Shown: positions 17,566 through 25,749 of the stretch, in pieces
Layout of the letters: every line of letters starts with the position of its first letter
Position numbering within the stretch: the stretch's first letter is position 1
Assembly: GCA_002721725.1 (NCBI GenBank)
Contig: PBLK01000007.1
Location: forward strand, 101,949-148,415
Source of the DNA: Rhodobiaceae bacterium
GTDB taxonomy: Bacteria; Pseudomonadota; Alphaproteobacteria; RS24
Direction: 5' to 3'
Length of the DNA stretch: 46,467 nt
Notes under the pieces: generated by a model
Databases searched by the model: none
The model's input: only the letters and a program-made list of their open reading frames with translations
Told to the model about the DNA's origin: nothing
Program-made: the position numbers and the translations under genes

Positions 17566-18945
17566 TTAACCGACTGACGCGGTGACGCCCAAAACCGCTA
17601 TCAAAGCGGTCAAGTCTTCAATTCCACGCAAAGCAACATTTTTAGAGATATCGCCCTTGCCTGGTTTTGGGGCATAGGCGGATTTGAAGCCGAGTTTTTC
17701 GGCTTCTTTCAGGCGCACATTATTTTGCGCCACGGGGCGCACCGCGCCTGACAGGCTCAACTCGCCATAAACGATTGTGTCGCGTGCTATCGGCTTGCCG
17801 CTCAATGAGGAAATCAGCGCCGCGGCAACGGCGAGGTCTGCTGCCGGTTCATTGATGCGCAAGCCACCGGCCACATTCAAAAATACATCGCGTCCGGCAA
17901 ATGACAGGCCGCAACGTGCTTCCAACACCGCCAGCACCATAGACAGACGATTGGCATCCCAGCCGACAACGGCGCGCCGAGGCGTAGCCAGAGACGAGGG
18001 TGCAGCCAGTGCCTGAATTTCAACTAGCACAGGGCGCGTGCCTTCAATGCCGGCAAACACCGCTGCGCCGGGCACATCGGCTTCGCGGCCTTCGAGAAAC
18101 AGGGCAGATGGGTTTTGCACTTCTATCAGCCCCGCGCCTTGCATTTCAAACACGCCGATTTCATGAGCCGGGCCGAAACGGTTTTTAATGGCGCGCAAAA
18201 TGCGGAATTGGTCGCCGCGATCACCCTCAAAATAAACCACCGTATCAACCATGTGTTCGAGCACACGCGGGCCGGCAATTTGTCCGTCTTTGGTAACATG
18301 GCCGACCAGCACCAAAGGGGCGTCGCTGTTTTTGGCGAAATGTATCAATTCCTGACTGGCGACACGCACTTGGCTGACCGTGCCCGGCGCGGCTTCAATG
18401 GCCGGTGACCACATGGTCTGAATGGAATCGATGACGACTAGTGCTAAATCACCCTGCTTTTCCAGCGTTTTGATAATATCGGCGACATTGGTTTCTGAGG
18501 CCATTTGCACAATTGCATCGGCCAGACCGAGGCGGCTGGCGCGCATGCGCAATTGCGCCAGCGCTTCTTCGCCCGACACATAAATCACTTTACCACCCTG
18601 TTTGCTGACTGCGGCGGCAGCCTGCAACAGCAAGGTTGATTTGCCAATGCCCGGGTCACCGCCGATAAGCGTGGCTGAGCCGGGCACTAATCCGCCGCCC
18701 AATACGCGGTCAAACTCACCTATGCCAGATTTGCGCCGTTCGGGTTCTTTATCATCACCCGCCAAAGGCGCCAATTCAACACTTTTGCCCTTGGCTTTTT
18801 TTGCTCCGCGCCCGACCGGCGGGGCGGAGCTTCCGGCAATCTCCGAAATGGTGTTCCACTGCTCGCAGCTTTCGCATTTTCCTGACCATTTGGTCGTGAC
18901 ATTGCCGCATTGATTGCAGACATATTCGCTGGCCGCGCGTGCCAT
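17566..18945 (-). CDS. radA: DNA repair protein RadA
   Basis: 459 residues. N-terminal zinc finger C10-x2-C13 and C24-x2-C27, Walker A GGDPGIGKST (95-104), the RadA signature KNRFG, and a C-terminal Lon-protease-like domain without proteolytic residues. It is a hexameric helicase that promotes branch migration during recombination with RecA. The ATG overlaps the mlaF stop by one base; cvpA follows after 63 bases. Confidence 0.96.
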   Translation of the reverse strand: MARAASEYVCNQCGNVTTKWSGKCESCEQWNTISEIAGSSAPPVGRGAKKAKGKSVELAPLAGDDKEPERRKSGIGEFDRVLGGGLVPGSATLIGGDPGIGKSTLLLQAAAAVSKQGGKVIYVSGEEALAQLRMRASRLGLADAIVQMASETNVADIIKTLEKQGDLALVVIDSIQTMWSPAIEAAPGTVSQVRVASQELIHFAKNSDAPLVLVGHVTKDGQIAGPRVLEHMVDTVVYFEGDRGDQFRILRAIKNRFGPAHEIGVFEMQGAGLIEVQNPSALFLEGREADVPGAAVFAGIEGTRPVLVEIQALAAPSSLATPRRAVVGWDANRLSMVLAVLEARCGLSFAGRDVFLNVAGGLRINEPAADLAVAAALISSLSGKPIARDTIVYGELSLSGAVRPVAQNNVRLKEAEKLGFKSAYAPKPGKGDISKNVALRGIEDLTALIAVLGVTASVG

Positions 18946-19742
18946 TAATCCGCCTCAGCGTTTGGCGCGGCATCGAGTTGCTGGCCTTCAACCTCAATCG
19001 GCCCGTGCGGCAGACCATTAATAAATTGGTTGAGAAACGGGTCGTCCGAGGCTTCAAGCGCGTCAGTTGTGCCTTGCCAGATAATTTCGCCCTTATAAAG
19101 CAGTGCCGTCTTATCGGCGATGGCGCGCACTGAGGTCATGTCGTGGGTGATGGTCATGGTGGTCGCGCCAAGCTCTTGCACGCAATCGCGAATGAGATGA
19201 TTAATGACATCAGTCATAATCGGGTCGAGACCGGTGGTCGGCTCGTCAAAAAAGATAATTTCAGGCTTGGAGGCAATGGCGCGAGCCAGCCCGACGCGTT
19301 TGTGCATGCCACCCGACAAAGAGGCCGGGGAGAGGTCAAGCAGTTCCGCCCCCAATTCGACTTGCTTAAGCGCATCAACAGCCAAATCGCGGGCATCAGC
19401 CTCGCCCATACCGTCATTCTGAATGGCGCAAAACGCAACATTTTTCCAGACTGGCAGGCTGTCGAACAAAGCACCGTTTTGAAACAACATGCCAATTTGA
19501 TGGTCAATATCGGCGCGCCCGCCGCGCGCCAGCCTAACGGTTTCGCGACCGTCAATTTTGATGGAGCCGCTATCGGGCGTCAGCAGGCCGAGAATGGATT
19601 TCAGCATCACCGATTTGCCGCTGCCCGAACCGCCAATTACGACTACCGATTGACCCTTCTCGACTTCTAAATTGACGCCGCACAGAACATCTTTCGTGCC
19701 GAAGCTTTTGTGAACGTCTGAAAGGGCGATTTTTGCAGTCAT
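18945..19742 (-). CDS. mlaF: MlaF-like ABC transporter ATPase
   Basis: 265 residues. ATP-binding subunit of an MCE-type phospholipid transporter. Walker A GGSGSGKS (37-44), Q-loop in GMLFQNGALFDSLPVW, signature LSGGM and Walker B IIFFDEPTTGLDP. The GALFDSLPVW segment is characteristic of the MlaF/TTG2A group. It overlaps mlaE by 4 bases. No MCE-domain substrate-binding protein (MlaD), MlaC or MlaB follows; radA does. Confidence 0.9.
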   Translation of the reverse strand: MTAKIALSDVHKSFGTKDVLCGVNLEVEKGQSVVVIGGSGSGKSVMLKSILGLLTPDSGSIKIDGRETVRLARGGRADIDHQIGMLFQNGALFDSLPVWKNVAFCAIQNDGMGEADARDLAVDALKQVELGAELLDLSPASLSGGMHKRVGLARAIASKPEIIFFDEPTTGLDPIMTDVINHLIRDCVQELGATTMTITHDMTSVRAIADKTALLYKGEIIWQGTTDALEASDDPFLNQFINGLPHGPIEVEGQQLDAAPNAEAD

Positions 19743-20512
19743 GATGAAAACAGAAGCGACGTCATCAGATAATTGGCAGCTAGAATGAGAATTGAGGCTG
19801 AGACCACCGCATTGGTGGTTGCGCGGCCGACGCCTTGTGCGCCGCCTTTGGAATAATAACCATTATAGCAACCCATTATGGCGATGATGAAGCCGAATAC
19901 TGCCGCCTTGATGAGGCCCGAAGTGACATCGTCAATGGTCAGGAAGTTAATCGTGCGCTGCACATAAATAGCAGCGTTAAAACCGAATGATTGCGTGCCG
20001 ACGACAAAGCCGCCGAAAATGCCGATAATGTCTGCAACCAAAGCGAGTACGGGCATGCACAAAGTGGCGGCAATAACGCGCGGCGCGACGAGATATTTAT
20101 GCGGGTCGGTTGATAGCGTCGTTAGCGCGTCAATTTGTTCGGTGACGCGCATTGTGCCAATTTCAGCTGCAATGGCCGCAGAAACGCGACCTGCGACCAT
20201 CAAGCCACCCAGCACCGGCCCCAATTCGCGCGTAATGCCCAAAGCGACGATGCTGGACACAATGGCCTCTGAATTGAACTGATTGCCCCCATAATAAATC
20301 TGAATGGCTAGCGCACCGCCGGTGAAGAAAGAGGTCAGCGCAACAACTGGCAAAGAAAAATAGCCTATGCGAATAATTTGTTGTCCGATGATGTGAAAAT
20401 AAATCGGGGGGCGCAGTATGGACGCCAATGTTTGGCCGACAAATACTGATAGCCGCCCAGCTTGCGCGGAAAAAGCGAGAAAAAACGCGCCAATGGTTGC
20501 CATAAAATTCAC
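19739..20512 (-). CDS. mlaE: MlaE-like lipid ABC transporter permease
   Basis: 257 residues. MlaE/YrbE permease with five to six hydrophobic segments, the ALTSFFTGGALAIQ segment, and the conserved ELGPVLGGLMVAGRVSAAIAAEIG stretch with its coupling-helix Glu, followed by MRVTEQIDAL. Inner membrane; works with MlaF in moving phospholipids between inner and outer membrane. It begins 15 bases after alr. Confidence 0.9.
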   Translation of the reverse strand: MNFMATIGAFFLAFSAQAGRLSVFVGQTLASILRPPIYFHIIGQQIIRIGYFSLPVVALTSFFTGGALAIQIYYGGNQFNSEAIVSSIVALGITRELGPVLGGLMVAGRVSAAIAAEIGTMRVTEQIDALTTLSTDPHKYLVAPRVIAATLCMPVLALVADIIGIFGGFVVGTQSFGFNAAIYVQRTINFLTIDDVTSGLIKAAVFGFIIAIMGCYNGYYSKGGAQGVGRATTNAVVSASILILAANYLMTSLLFSS

Positions 20513-20527
20513 TTTCGTCCCCGCTTC

Positions 20528-21622
20528 TTATATGTATATGCGGTTATAGCGGTTGCCGAGCGATGTGAGAAGCTCATAAGAAATGGTGCTACCTTGTTGT
20601 GCCAATCGGTCAATTGGATTGTCATTGCCGAAAATCTCAACCATATCGCCGACAGACGGCATTTGCGGCAGATTTGTGAGGTCAATGGCGAGGCTGTCCA
20701 TAGAAATACGACCAAGCAGTGAGACCGGGTGCCCGTCTATGGTGAAGCGCATGGGTGACGGACTTTGATTGCCGAAATAACGCGATAGGCCGTCGCCATA
20801 ACCGAGGCTGGCAATGCCGATGGTGGTTTCCCCAGATGCAGTAAAGGTCGCTCCATAGCCAATGCTGTCACCAGCTGATAGCTGGCGAATTTGTAATAAA
20901 GGTGCGCGCAAAGATGCGATTGGCGAAAGAGCGTCTTTTTCGTTCGCTGTGGCCGAGCAGCCATAAAGCATGGTGCCGGTGCGAATCATGTCGAAATGAT
21001 AATCAGCCCCCAACATTGTGCCCCCAGAGTTAGCTAATGAGGCTGGGGCAGGCGGCAATACCGCCAGCGCATTTCGAAAGCGCTCAAGCTGCGCGCCATT
21101 CATCGGATGGGTTCGGTCGTCGGCGCAGGCCAAATGACTTGCAATCAGGCATAATTCCCACCCTCCAAAAATACCAGGCCGAGCAATGAGTTCAGCAATT
21201 TCAATCTCACCAAAGCCAAGCCGGTTAAAGCCGCTATCGACAAATAGGCAGGCGGGAAGGGGCTTGTTGGTTTGGCAATAGTTCTGCCATTCTTCCACTT
21301 GCGCCAGTGTTATGAGACAGGGGCGCAAATCATGGGCCTCAAATTGCGCCGCCGTTCCACTTGGCAGGCCGTTCAACACATAAATTTTCGCTTTAGGCAA
21401 AATGGTGCGCAAGGCAATACCTTCATTTAGCTGGGCGACCCAGAAGCTTTGGCAACCAATATCAAATAAAGTAGGGGCAATTTCGGCCATGCCGAGACCA
21501 TAACCATTGGCTTTCACCACCGCGCTGGCCTCGGCCTTGCCAGCATTTTTTTGCATGGTTTTATAATTGGCCGCCAGCGCTGCCAAATCAATCGTCAATT
21601 CGGCCTGGTCAGACGCGGCCAT
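20528..21622 (-). CDS. alr: Alanine racemase
   Basis: 364 residues. PLP enzyme that makes D-alanine for peptidoglycan. The PLP lysine is K37 in SAVVKANGYGLG; the catalytic Tyr lies in IGYGATFTA, and GRISMDSLAID is the usual C-terminal signature. The N-terminus is a TIM barrel and the C-terminus a beta domain. The start is one base downstream of the dnaB stop, so expression depends on dnaB transcription; this pairing is common in proteobacteria. Confidence 0.95.
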   Translation of the reverse strand: MAASDQAELTIDLAALAANYKTMQKNAGKAEASAVVKANGYGLGMAEIAPTLFDIGCQSFWVAQLNEGIALRTILPKAKIYVLNGLPSGTAAQFEAHDLRPCLITLAQVEEWQNYCQTNKPLPACLFVDSGFNRLGFGEIEIAELIARPGIFGGWELCLIASHLACADDRTHPMNGAQLERFRNALAVLPPAPASLANSGGTMLGADYHFDMIRTGTMLYGCSATANEKDALSPIASLRAPLLQIRQLSAGDSIGYGATFTASGETTIGIASLGYGDGLSRYFGNQSPSPMRFTIDGHPVSLLGRISMDSLAIDLTNLPQMPSVGDMVEIFGNDNPIDRLAQQGSTISYELLTSLGNRYNRIYI

Positions 21623-21623
21623 A

Positions 21624-23141
21624 TCAGTCTATTCGCTCCGGCAGATGGTCATCTTCCAGCAAATCGGTGAAGCGGGTGAAGCGGTCTTCAAAAGCCATTT
21701 TTGCAGTGCCGATCGGGCCGTGACGGTTTTTCTGGATGATCACTTCCGCCGTGCCGTCCACTGCATCCATTTTTTCTTGCCATGCAAAAAATTCTTCCGT
21801 TCCTTCTTGCGGCTTTTCGCGCGCTAGATAATAGGGTTCGCGATACACAAACATGACAATATCAGCGTCCTGCTCAATCGAGCCCGATTCACGCAAATCG
21901 GAAAGTTGTGGGCGTTTATCATCGCGTTGCTCGACTTGTCGCGAAAGCTGTGCCAGCGCCAAAACCGGCACATCAAGCTCTTTGGCAAGTGCTTTCAGCC
22001 CTTGCGTAATCTCGCTGACTTCCTGAACGCGGCCATCGCGCCCGCTGGACGCGCGCACAAGCTGCAAATAGTCAACGACAATCAAACCCAGACCGTGTTG
22101 CCGCTTCAAACGTCGCGCCCGTGCCGCCAAAGTCGCAATTGGAATGGCACCGGTATGGTCAATGAAAAGCGGCGCTTCTTGCAATTCGCGGGCCGCATTG
22201 ACCAATCGGCCATATTCATCTTCATGAATTTCGCCTTTACGGATATTTGCCGAGGAGATACCAGCTTGCTCGGCTAGCATCCGTGTGGCCAATTGCTCGG
22301 CCGCCATTTCCAACGAGAAAAATCCGACCACCCCGCCATCTTTTACTTCAATTGACCCGTCGGGCCGCGTTTCTACGTTACCGGTTTGGCGCGCCTTCAT
22401 ATAATCATGCGCAATGTTGAAAGCGATATTTGTTGCCAAAGCGGTTTTACCCATCGCGGGACGACCAGCGAGAATAATCAAATCGCTGTCTTGCAAACCG
22501 CCTGTTACATTATCCAAACCCTGAAAGCCGGTCGAAATACCCGACAGTTTACCGTCGCGCTGATAAGCCTTTTCAGCCATCTCAATGGCGCTGGTCAGCG
22601 AAGTATCGAAAGTCATAAAGCCCGAATTGTGCGAACCTTTTTCGGCTATATTGTAAAGCGCTTGCTCAGCTTTGTCGATTTGGTCATCGGGCTTTTCGTC
22701 AATATCGGCATCAAATGCGTCGCCAATCATTTCCTGCCCAACTAAAATCAGTTGGCGGCGGATGGCGAGGTCGTAAATGGTTTGGCCGTATTGCTTCGCA
22801 TTGGCAATGGTGGTGGCACTACTGGCCAGTCGCGCTAAATAGCCAACACCACCCAAAGCAACCAAACCCTCATCCATTTCCAAATAGGTTTTTAGCGTCA
22901 CCGGCGAAGCGAGATTGCCATTGCCGATAAGCTTGCTGATGGCCTCGAAAATGCGCTGATGAACCGGATCATGGAAATAAGCAGGTTTAAGAAAATCAGC
23001 CACCTGATCGAGCGCGTCGTTATTTATGAGAAGCGCGCCCAGCAACCCTTGCTCGGCTTCAATATTGTGCGGCAAGTGCCTAAAATCTGCGGTTTGTGGC
23101 TCGCTTGCAGGGTTTAAGGGAGTAACAGGGGTGTCTGACAT
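21624..23141 (-). CDS. dnaB: Replicative DNA helicase DnaB
   Basis: 505 residues from the ATG at 23141; an in-frame TTG at 23159 adds six residues. The N-terminal domain begins HNIEAEQGLLGALL; Walker A AGRPAMGKTA is near 225-234, and Walker B IVVDYLQL and the Gln/Arg segment LAQLSRQVEQR follow in order. Hexameric 5'-3' helicase of the replication fork. A strong terminator lies only 40 bases upstream, so dnaB needs a promoter inside rplI or read-through. A ~23-residue insertion after FNIAHDYMKARQ (GNVETRPDGSIEVKDGG) is typical of alphaproteobacterial DnaB. Confidence 0.97.
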   Translation of the reverse strand: MSDTPVTPLNPASEPQTADFRHLPHNIEAEQGLLGALLINNDALDQVADFLKPAYFHDPVHQRIFEAISKLIGNGNLASPVTLKTYLEMDEGLVALGGVGYLARLASSATTIANAKQYGQTIYDLAIRRQLILVGQEMIGDAFDADIDEKPDDQIDKAEQALYNIAEKGSHNSGFMTFDTSLTSAIEMAEKAYQRDGKLSGISTGFQGLDNVTGGLQDSDLIILAGRPAMGKTALATNIAFNIAHDYMKARQTGNVETRPDGSIEVKDGGVVGFFSLEMAAEQLATRMLAEQAGISSANIRKGEIHEDEYGRLVNAARELQEAPLFIDHTGAIPIATLAARARRLKRQHGLGLIVVDYLQLVRASSGRDGRVQEVSEITQGLKALAKELDVPVLALAQLSRQVEQRDDKRPQLSDLRESGSIEQDADIVMFVYREPYYLAREKPQEGTEEFFAWQEKMDAVDGTAEVIIQKNRHGPIGTAKMAFEDRFTRFTDLLEDDHLPERID

Positions 23142-23180
23142 GACAATGACACTAGACAAGGTGGCGCGGGCTGGCGACCC

Positions 23181-23220
23181 AAAAAAACAGACCCCGAGAA
23201 AATAATTTCGACGGGGCCTG
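23181..23220 (-). terminator. Rho-independent terminator after rplI
   Basis: Read on the minus strand: CAGGCCCCG, a 15-base loop, CGGGGTCTG (9-base stem with one G-U pair), followed directly by seven T. It closes the rpsF-rpsR-DUF2232-rplI unit and separates it from dnaB. Confidence 0.88.
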
Positions 23221-23243
23221 TTAGTAACGGGGAAAAGTCAAAA

Positions 23244-23927
23244 TTAATCTTCTGACTCTTCCTTATTGTTGCTTGACTCTTCAGCGTCGTTTGTCGCAGT
23301 CGCTTCTTCTTCAGGGGCTGTTTCTTCTTCGATGGTCGCTTCCTCAGATTCTGCCTCGGCAGCGTCTTCATCGAGATTGACCTCAACACCTTCGTCGAAC
23401 ACTTCTTCAACGGCAATGGTGTCTTCTTCATCCACCGGCTCAGCGGTTACGTCTTCACCAGCGGCTTGACGCTCAGCCTCATCTTGCGTCCGCGCCACAT
23501 TGATGATGACGGTCGAGGTAACTTCCGGGTGCAAAATCACACTGACTTCATGCAGGCCGAGAATTTTAATCGGCTGCGCCAACACAATTTGATTGCGAGC
23601 GGTGTCAAATCCGCTTGCTGACAGCAATTCGGCAATATCGCGCGTCGTCACTGAGCCATAAAGCTGGCCGGTGTCGCCAGACTGGCGAATGACAACAAAG
23701 CTTTTGCCGTTCAATTTGCCATCGACCGCTTCGGCATCTGTCTTGCGCTCAAGATTACGCGCTTCCAATTGCGCGCGGTCTTGTTCAAAGCGCTCAAGAT
23801 TGGCTTTGCTGGCACGCAAAGCTTTACCTTGCGGTAGTAAATAATTGCGGGCATAGCCGTCCTTTACATTAACGACGTCACCCATTTGACCAAGCTTTGC
23901 AATGCGTTCCAGCAATACAATTTGCAT
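23244..23927 (-). CDS. rplI: 50S ribosomal protein L9 with long acidic tail
   Basis: 227 residues. The N-terminal rRNA-binding domain reads [17 protein letters not shown] and NYLLPQGKA; a long helix follows and the C-terminal domain ends near residue 146. The remaining ~80 residues are about half Glu/Asp with Ala and Ser and no basic patch, presumably disordered. E. coli L9 has 149 residues; alphaproteobacterial L9 often carries an extension, but this is a long one. Start 5 bases after the DUF2232 stop. Confidence 0.96.
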   Translation of the reverse strand: MQIVLLERIAKLGQMGDVVNVKDGYARNYLLPQGKALRASKANLERFEQDRAQLEARNLERKTDAEAVDGKLNGKSFVVIRQSGDTGQLYGSVTTRDIAELLSASGFDTARNQIVLAQPIKILGLHEVSVILHPEVTSTVIINVARTQDEAERQAAGEDVTAEPVDEEDTIAVEEVFDEGVEVNLDEDAAEAESEEATIEEETAPEEEATATNDAEESSNNKEESED

Positions 23928-23931
23928 TTTC

Positions 23932-24867
23932 TTACTCCTTGTCCCCTTCTGCGTCAGATGGCTTGTCAGGGCGTCGGTTCAGCTTGCGAAAATCAAAGCG
24001 GGTGTCCAACAATCCCATTAGGCTGACGGGGATAATCACCCAAGCCATCACGAAAACCAAGAAATAAAGCACGGCGAGCAGAAAACCACGCCCATTCCAG
24101 TGGCGGGAAATAGCATGAATAATTGCCAAACCCAATAAAAAATATGCGGCCATTATCATGGCGGCCAAAGCGGCGCTCAAACTGGCGGGCCAACCACTCA
24201 ATAAAGCAGCACCGCCCATGAAAACCGCCAGCGGCGCAACCAACCAAATCGGCAATTGTAGGCGGTCATAATTTGCTTGTGGCCGCAAATTGCGCTTCGT
24301 GCGCACCAGCAGGGCTTGCGCCAATTGCACATTACCGAGCAGCAAAAGCGGCCAGCTGGCAAAAGCGGATACCAGCATCGCATTGGCAATCCACAGCATC
24401 TCCTCTTGACTTGAAATGCCATAGATCTGCGCCAGCGCTTCACGTACTTCCGGCGCTTGCTGAATGGCATTTGCAAAAGACTGCGGCAGACCTGTTGCGC
24501 CGCCGCTGATGAAAAACAAAAGCACAGCCCCGATACCGGTCATGCTGATTGTGAACAAAATAAGCTGCCCCACCGGATAGAAGTTAAACCGGCCTTCAGC
24601 ATCTTGTCGCGACAACAGGGCTTGCCGGACAAGCAATACCGTCGGAGCCAAAAAAGTGATGGCAAAAACAATGGCCAAAGGTGGCGACAAGATAATAGAT
24701 GTCATTACAGTAGCGAGAATGGCGGTGATCATGGCTTGCCCTATGCCGAATGACAGGCCGATAGCAGCAATCGGCAAGGGGGCAAAAGGCATAAAAACAA
24801 GAGCGGCGAACAGCACAAAACTACCGATTGCTGCAAATGCTATTCGCAATAATTGGGTATTGGCCAT
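23932..24867 (-). CDS. DUF2232 multi-pass membrane protein
   Basis: 311 residues from the ATG at 24867; a GTG at 24876 is the alternative. About eight hydrophobic segments across the chain and a short charged C-terminal tail ([24 protein letters not shown]). It matches DUF2232 in length, topology and its fixed location between rpsR and rplI in alphaproteobacteria. Function is unknown; co-transcription with three ribosomal protein genes suggests a role in growth or envelope biogenesis, but that is inference. Confidence 0.82.
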   Translation of the reverse strand: MANTQLLRIAFAAIGSFVLFAALVFMPFAPLPIAAIGLSFGIGQAMITAILATVMTSIILSPPLAIVFAITFLAPTVLLVRQALLSRQDAEGRFNFYPVGQLILFTISMTGIGAVLLFFISGGATGLPQSFANAIQQAPEVREALAQIYGISSQEEMLWIANAMLVSAFASWPLLLLGNVQLAQALLVRTKRNLRPQANYDRLQLPIWLVAPLAVFMGGAALLSGWPASLSAALAAMIMAAYFLLGLAIIHAISRHWNGRGFLLAVLYFLVFVMAWVIIPVSLMGLLDTRFDFRKLNRRPDKPSDAEGDKE

Positions 24868-24886
24868 GCGCCGCACCCGCTCGTGC

Positions 24887-25123
24887 TTACTGGTCCAAAG
24901 TGTAAGGCATCAGCGCAAGAAAACGAGATCGCTTAATGGCACGAGCCAATTCGCGCTGTTTTTTGGCCGAAACAGAAGTAATGCGGCGCGGCACGATTTT
25001 ACCCCGCTCTGAAACATAACGTTGCAGCAGTCGTGTGTCCTTGTAGTCAATTGCTGGTGCATTAGCGCCCGAAAACGGGCAGGACTTACGGCGACGGCCG
25101 AAGGGACGACGACCCGGGCTCAT
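24887..25123 (-). CDS. rpsR: 30S ribosomal protein S18
   Basis: 78 residues. The conserved core [20 protein letters not shown] and the basic C-terminal part [20 protein letters not shown] are clear. Binds S6 as a heterodimer on the 30S platform. It overlaps rpsF by 4 bases (ATGA), which fits stoichiometric S6/S18 production. Confidence 0.97.
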   Translation of the reverse strand: MSPGRRPFGRRRKSCPFSGANAPAIDYKDTRLLQRYVSERGKIVPRRITSVSAKKQRELARAIKRSRFLALMPYTLDQ

Positions 25124-25503
25124 GATGCTTCCCTTTCATAATTTCCCTCTTCGCGGCGCGCGCTGCGGCGCTCATCGCGATTTTTGTTACGCATCTGAAT
25201 GGACTCATCAGCTTCGTGCTCTTCGACCCGCAATGTCATATGGCGGATAATGTCATCATTCAGGCTGATGCGGCGTTCCAATTCGGCAACCGCCGCATGA
25301 TCAGCTTCAATATTGAGTAACGTATAGTGACCTTTACGGTTCTTTTTCACGCGATAGGCCAAAGATTTCAGCCCCCAATATTCGTTTTTGGTAATTTTGC
25401 CGCCATTTTCTTCCAGCACGGCTTGCGCCATATCAACAAGGCCTTCGACTTGTTGGGCTGAAATATCCTGACGCGCTATAAATATGTGCTCATAAAGAGC
25501 CAT
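25120..25503 (-). CDS. rpsF: 30S ribosomal protein S6
   Basis: 127 residues. [20 protein letters not shown], the [18 protein letters not shown] stretch and the C-terminal basic tail identify S6. A GAAGGAGAG ribosome binding site precedes the ATG. First gene of the rpsF-rpsR-DUF2232-rplI unit; the leader of about 160 bases carries two inverted repeats (separate entries). Confidence 0.97.
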   Translation of the reverse strand: MALYEHIFIARQDISAQQVEGLVDMAQAVLEENGGKITKNEYWGLKSLAYRVKKNRKGHYTLLNIEADHAAVAELERRISLNDDIIRHMTLRVEEHEADESIQMRNKNRDERRSARREEGNYEREAS

Positions 25504-25532
25504 AGCCTCTCTCCTTCAGTTTTTTCGGCGCC

Positions 25533-25570
25533 GAGCCTCTTGCGAGCTATCTACCGAAAGGGAGAGGCTC
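25533..25570 (-). promoter_or_regulatory. rpsF leader hairpin, proximal
   Basis: Perfect 8-base inverted repeat, GAGCCTCT at 25533-25540 and AGAGGCTC at 25563-25570, with a 22-base loop, ending 29 bases before the rpsF ATG on the minus strand. In other bacteria the S6:S18 complex binds its own mRNA leader; this is a candidate site for that feedback. I could not match the published motif in detail. Confidence 0.45.
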
Positions 25571-25613
25571 ACAGACACGCGAGAGCGGAGACAAGGGATA
25601 CCGGACCATTCCT

Positions 25614-25637
25614 AGAGGCTCGACCATCGAGCCCTCT
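25614..25637. promoter_or_regulatory. rpsF/fabD intergenic hairpin, distal
   Basis: AGAGGCTCGA, CCA, TCGAGCCCTCT: a 10-base stem with one bulged C. It repeats the AGAGGCTC word of the proximal hairpin. If the proposed minus promoter is right it is near the 5' end of the rpsF transcript. Confidence 0.5.
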
Positions 25638-25672
25638 ATCCTTTCAGCCTCCAGCCGAAATCAATAAAGCGG

Positions 25673-25701
25673 GTGATACTATGGACAGCGGGGCTTGGCA
25701 A
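25673..25701 (-). promoter_or_regulatory. Candidate rpsF operon promoter
   Basis: On the minus strand TTGCCA (25701-25696), a 17-base spacer, then TATCAC (25678-25673). This predicts a leader of about 160 bases. The -35 box shares its bases with the candidate fabD -35 on the other strand. Confidence 0.5.
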
Positions 25702-25723
25702 GAGGGTTTTGGCCCTCTAAAAC
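25695..25723 (+). promoter_or_regulatory. Candidate fabD promoter with palindrome in the spacer
   Basis: TTGGCA at 25695-25700, 17-base spacer, TAAAAC at 25718-25723, about 27 bases before the fabD ATG. The spacer is almost entirely the palindrome AGAGGGTTTTGGCCCTCT (25701-25718), a plausible operator. Confidence 0.45.
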
Positions 25724-25749
25724 AACCGCCAGATGAGAGGGAATCAATC

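Noticed and set aside
25505-25640. AGAGGCTC repeats as a CRISPR or mobile repeat array
   Set aside because: The copies are only 8 bases, unevenly spaced and in inverted pairs, which fits hairpins rather than an array.
25486-25749. N-terminal extension of FabD overlapping rpsF
   Set aside because: The extra residues are encoded by the divergent promoter region with hairpins; FabD homology begins exactly at the ATG at 25750.
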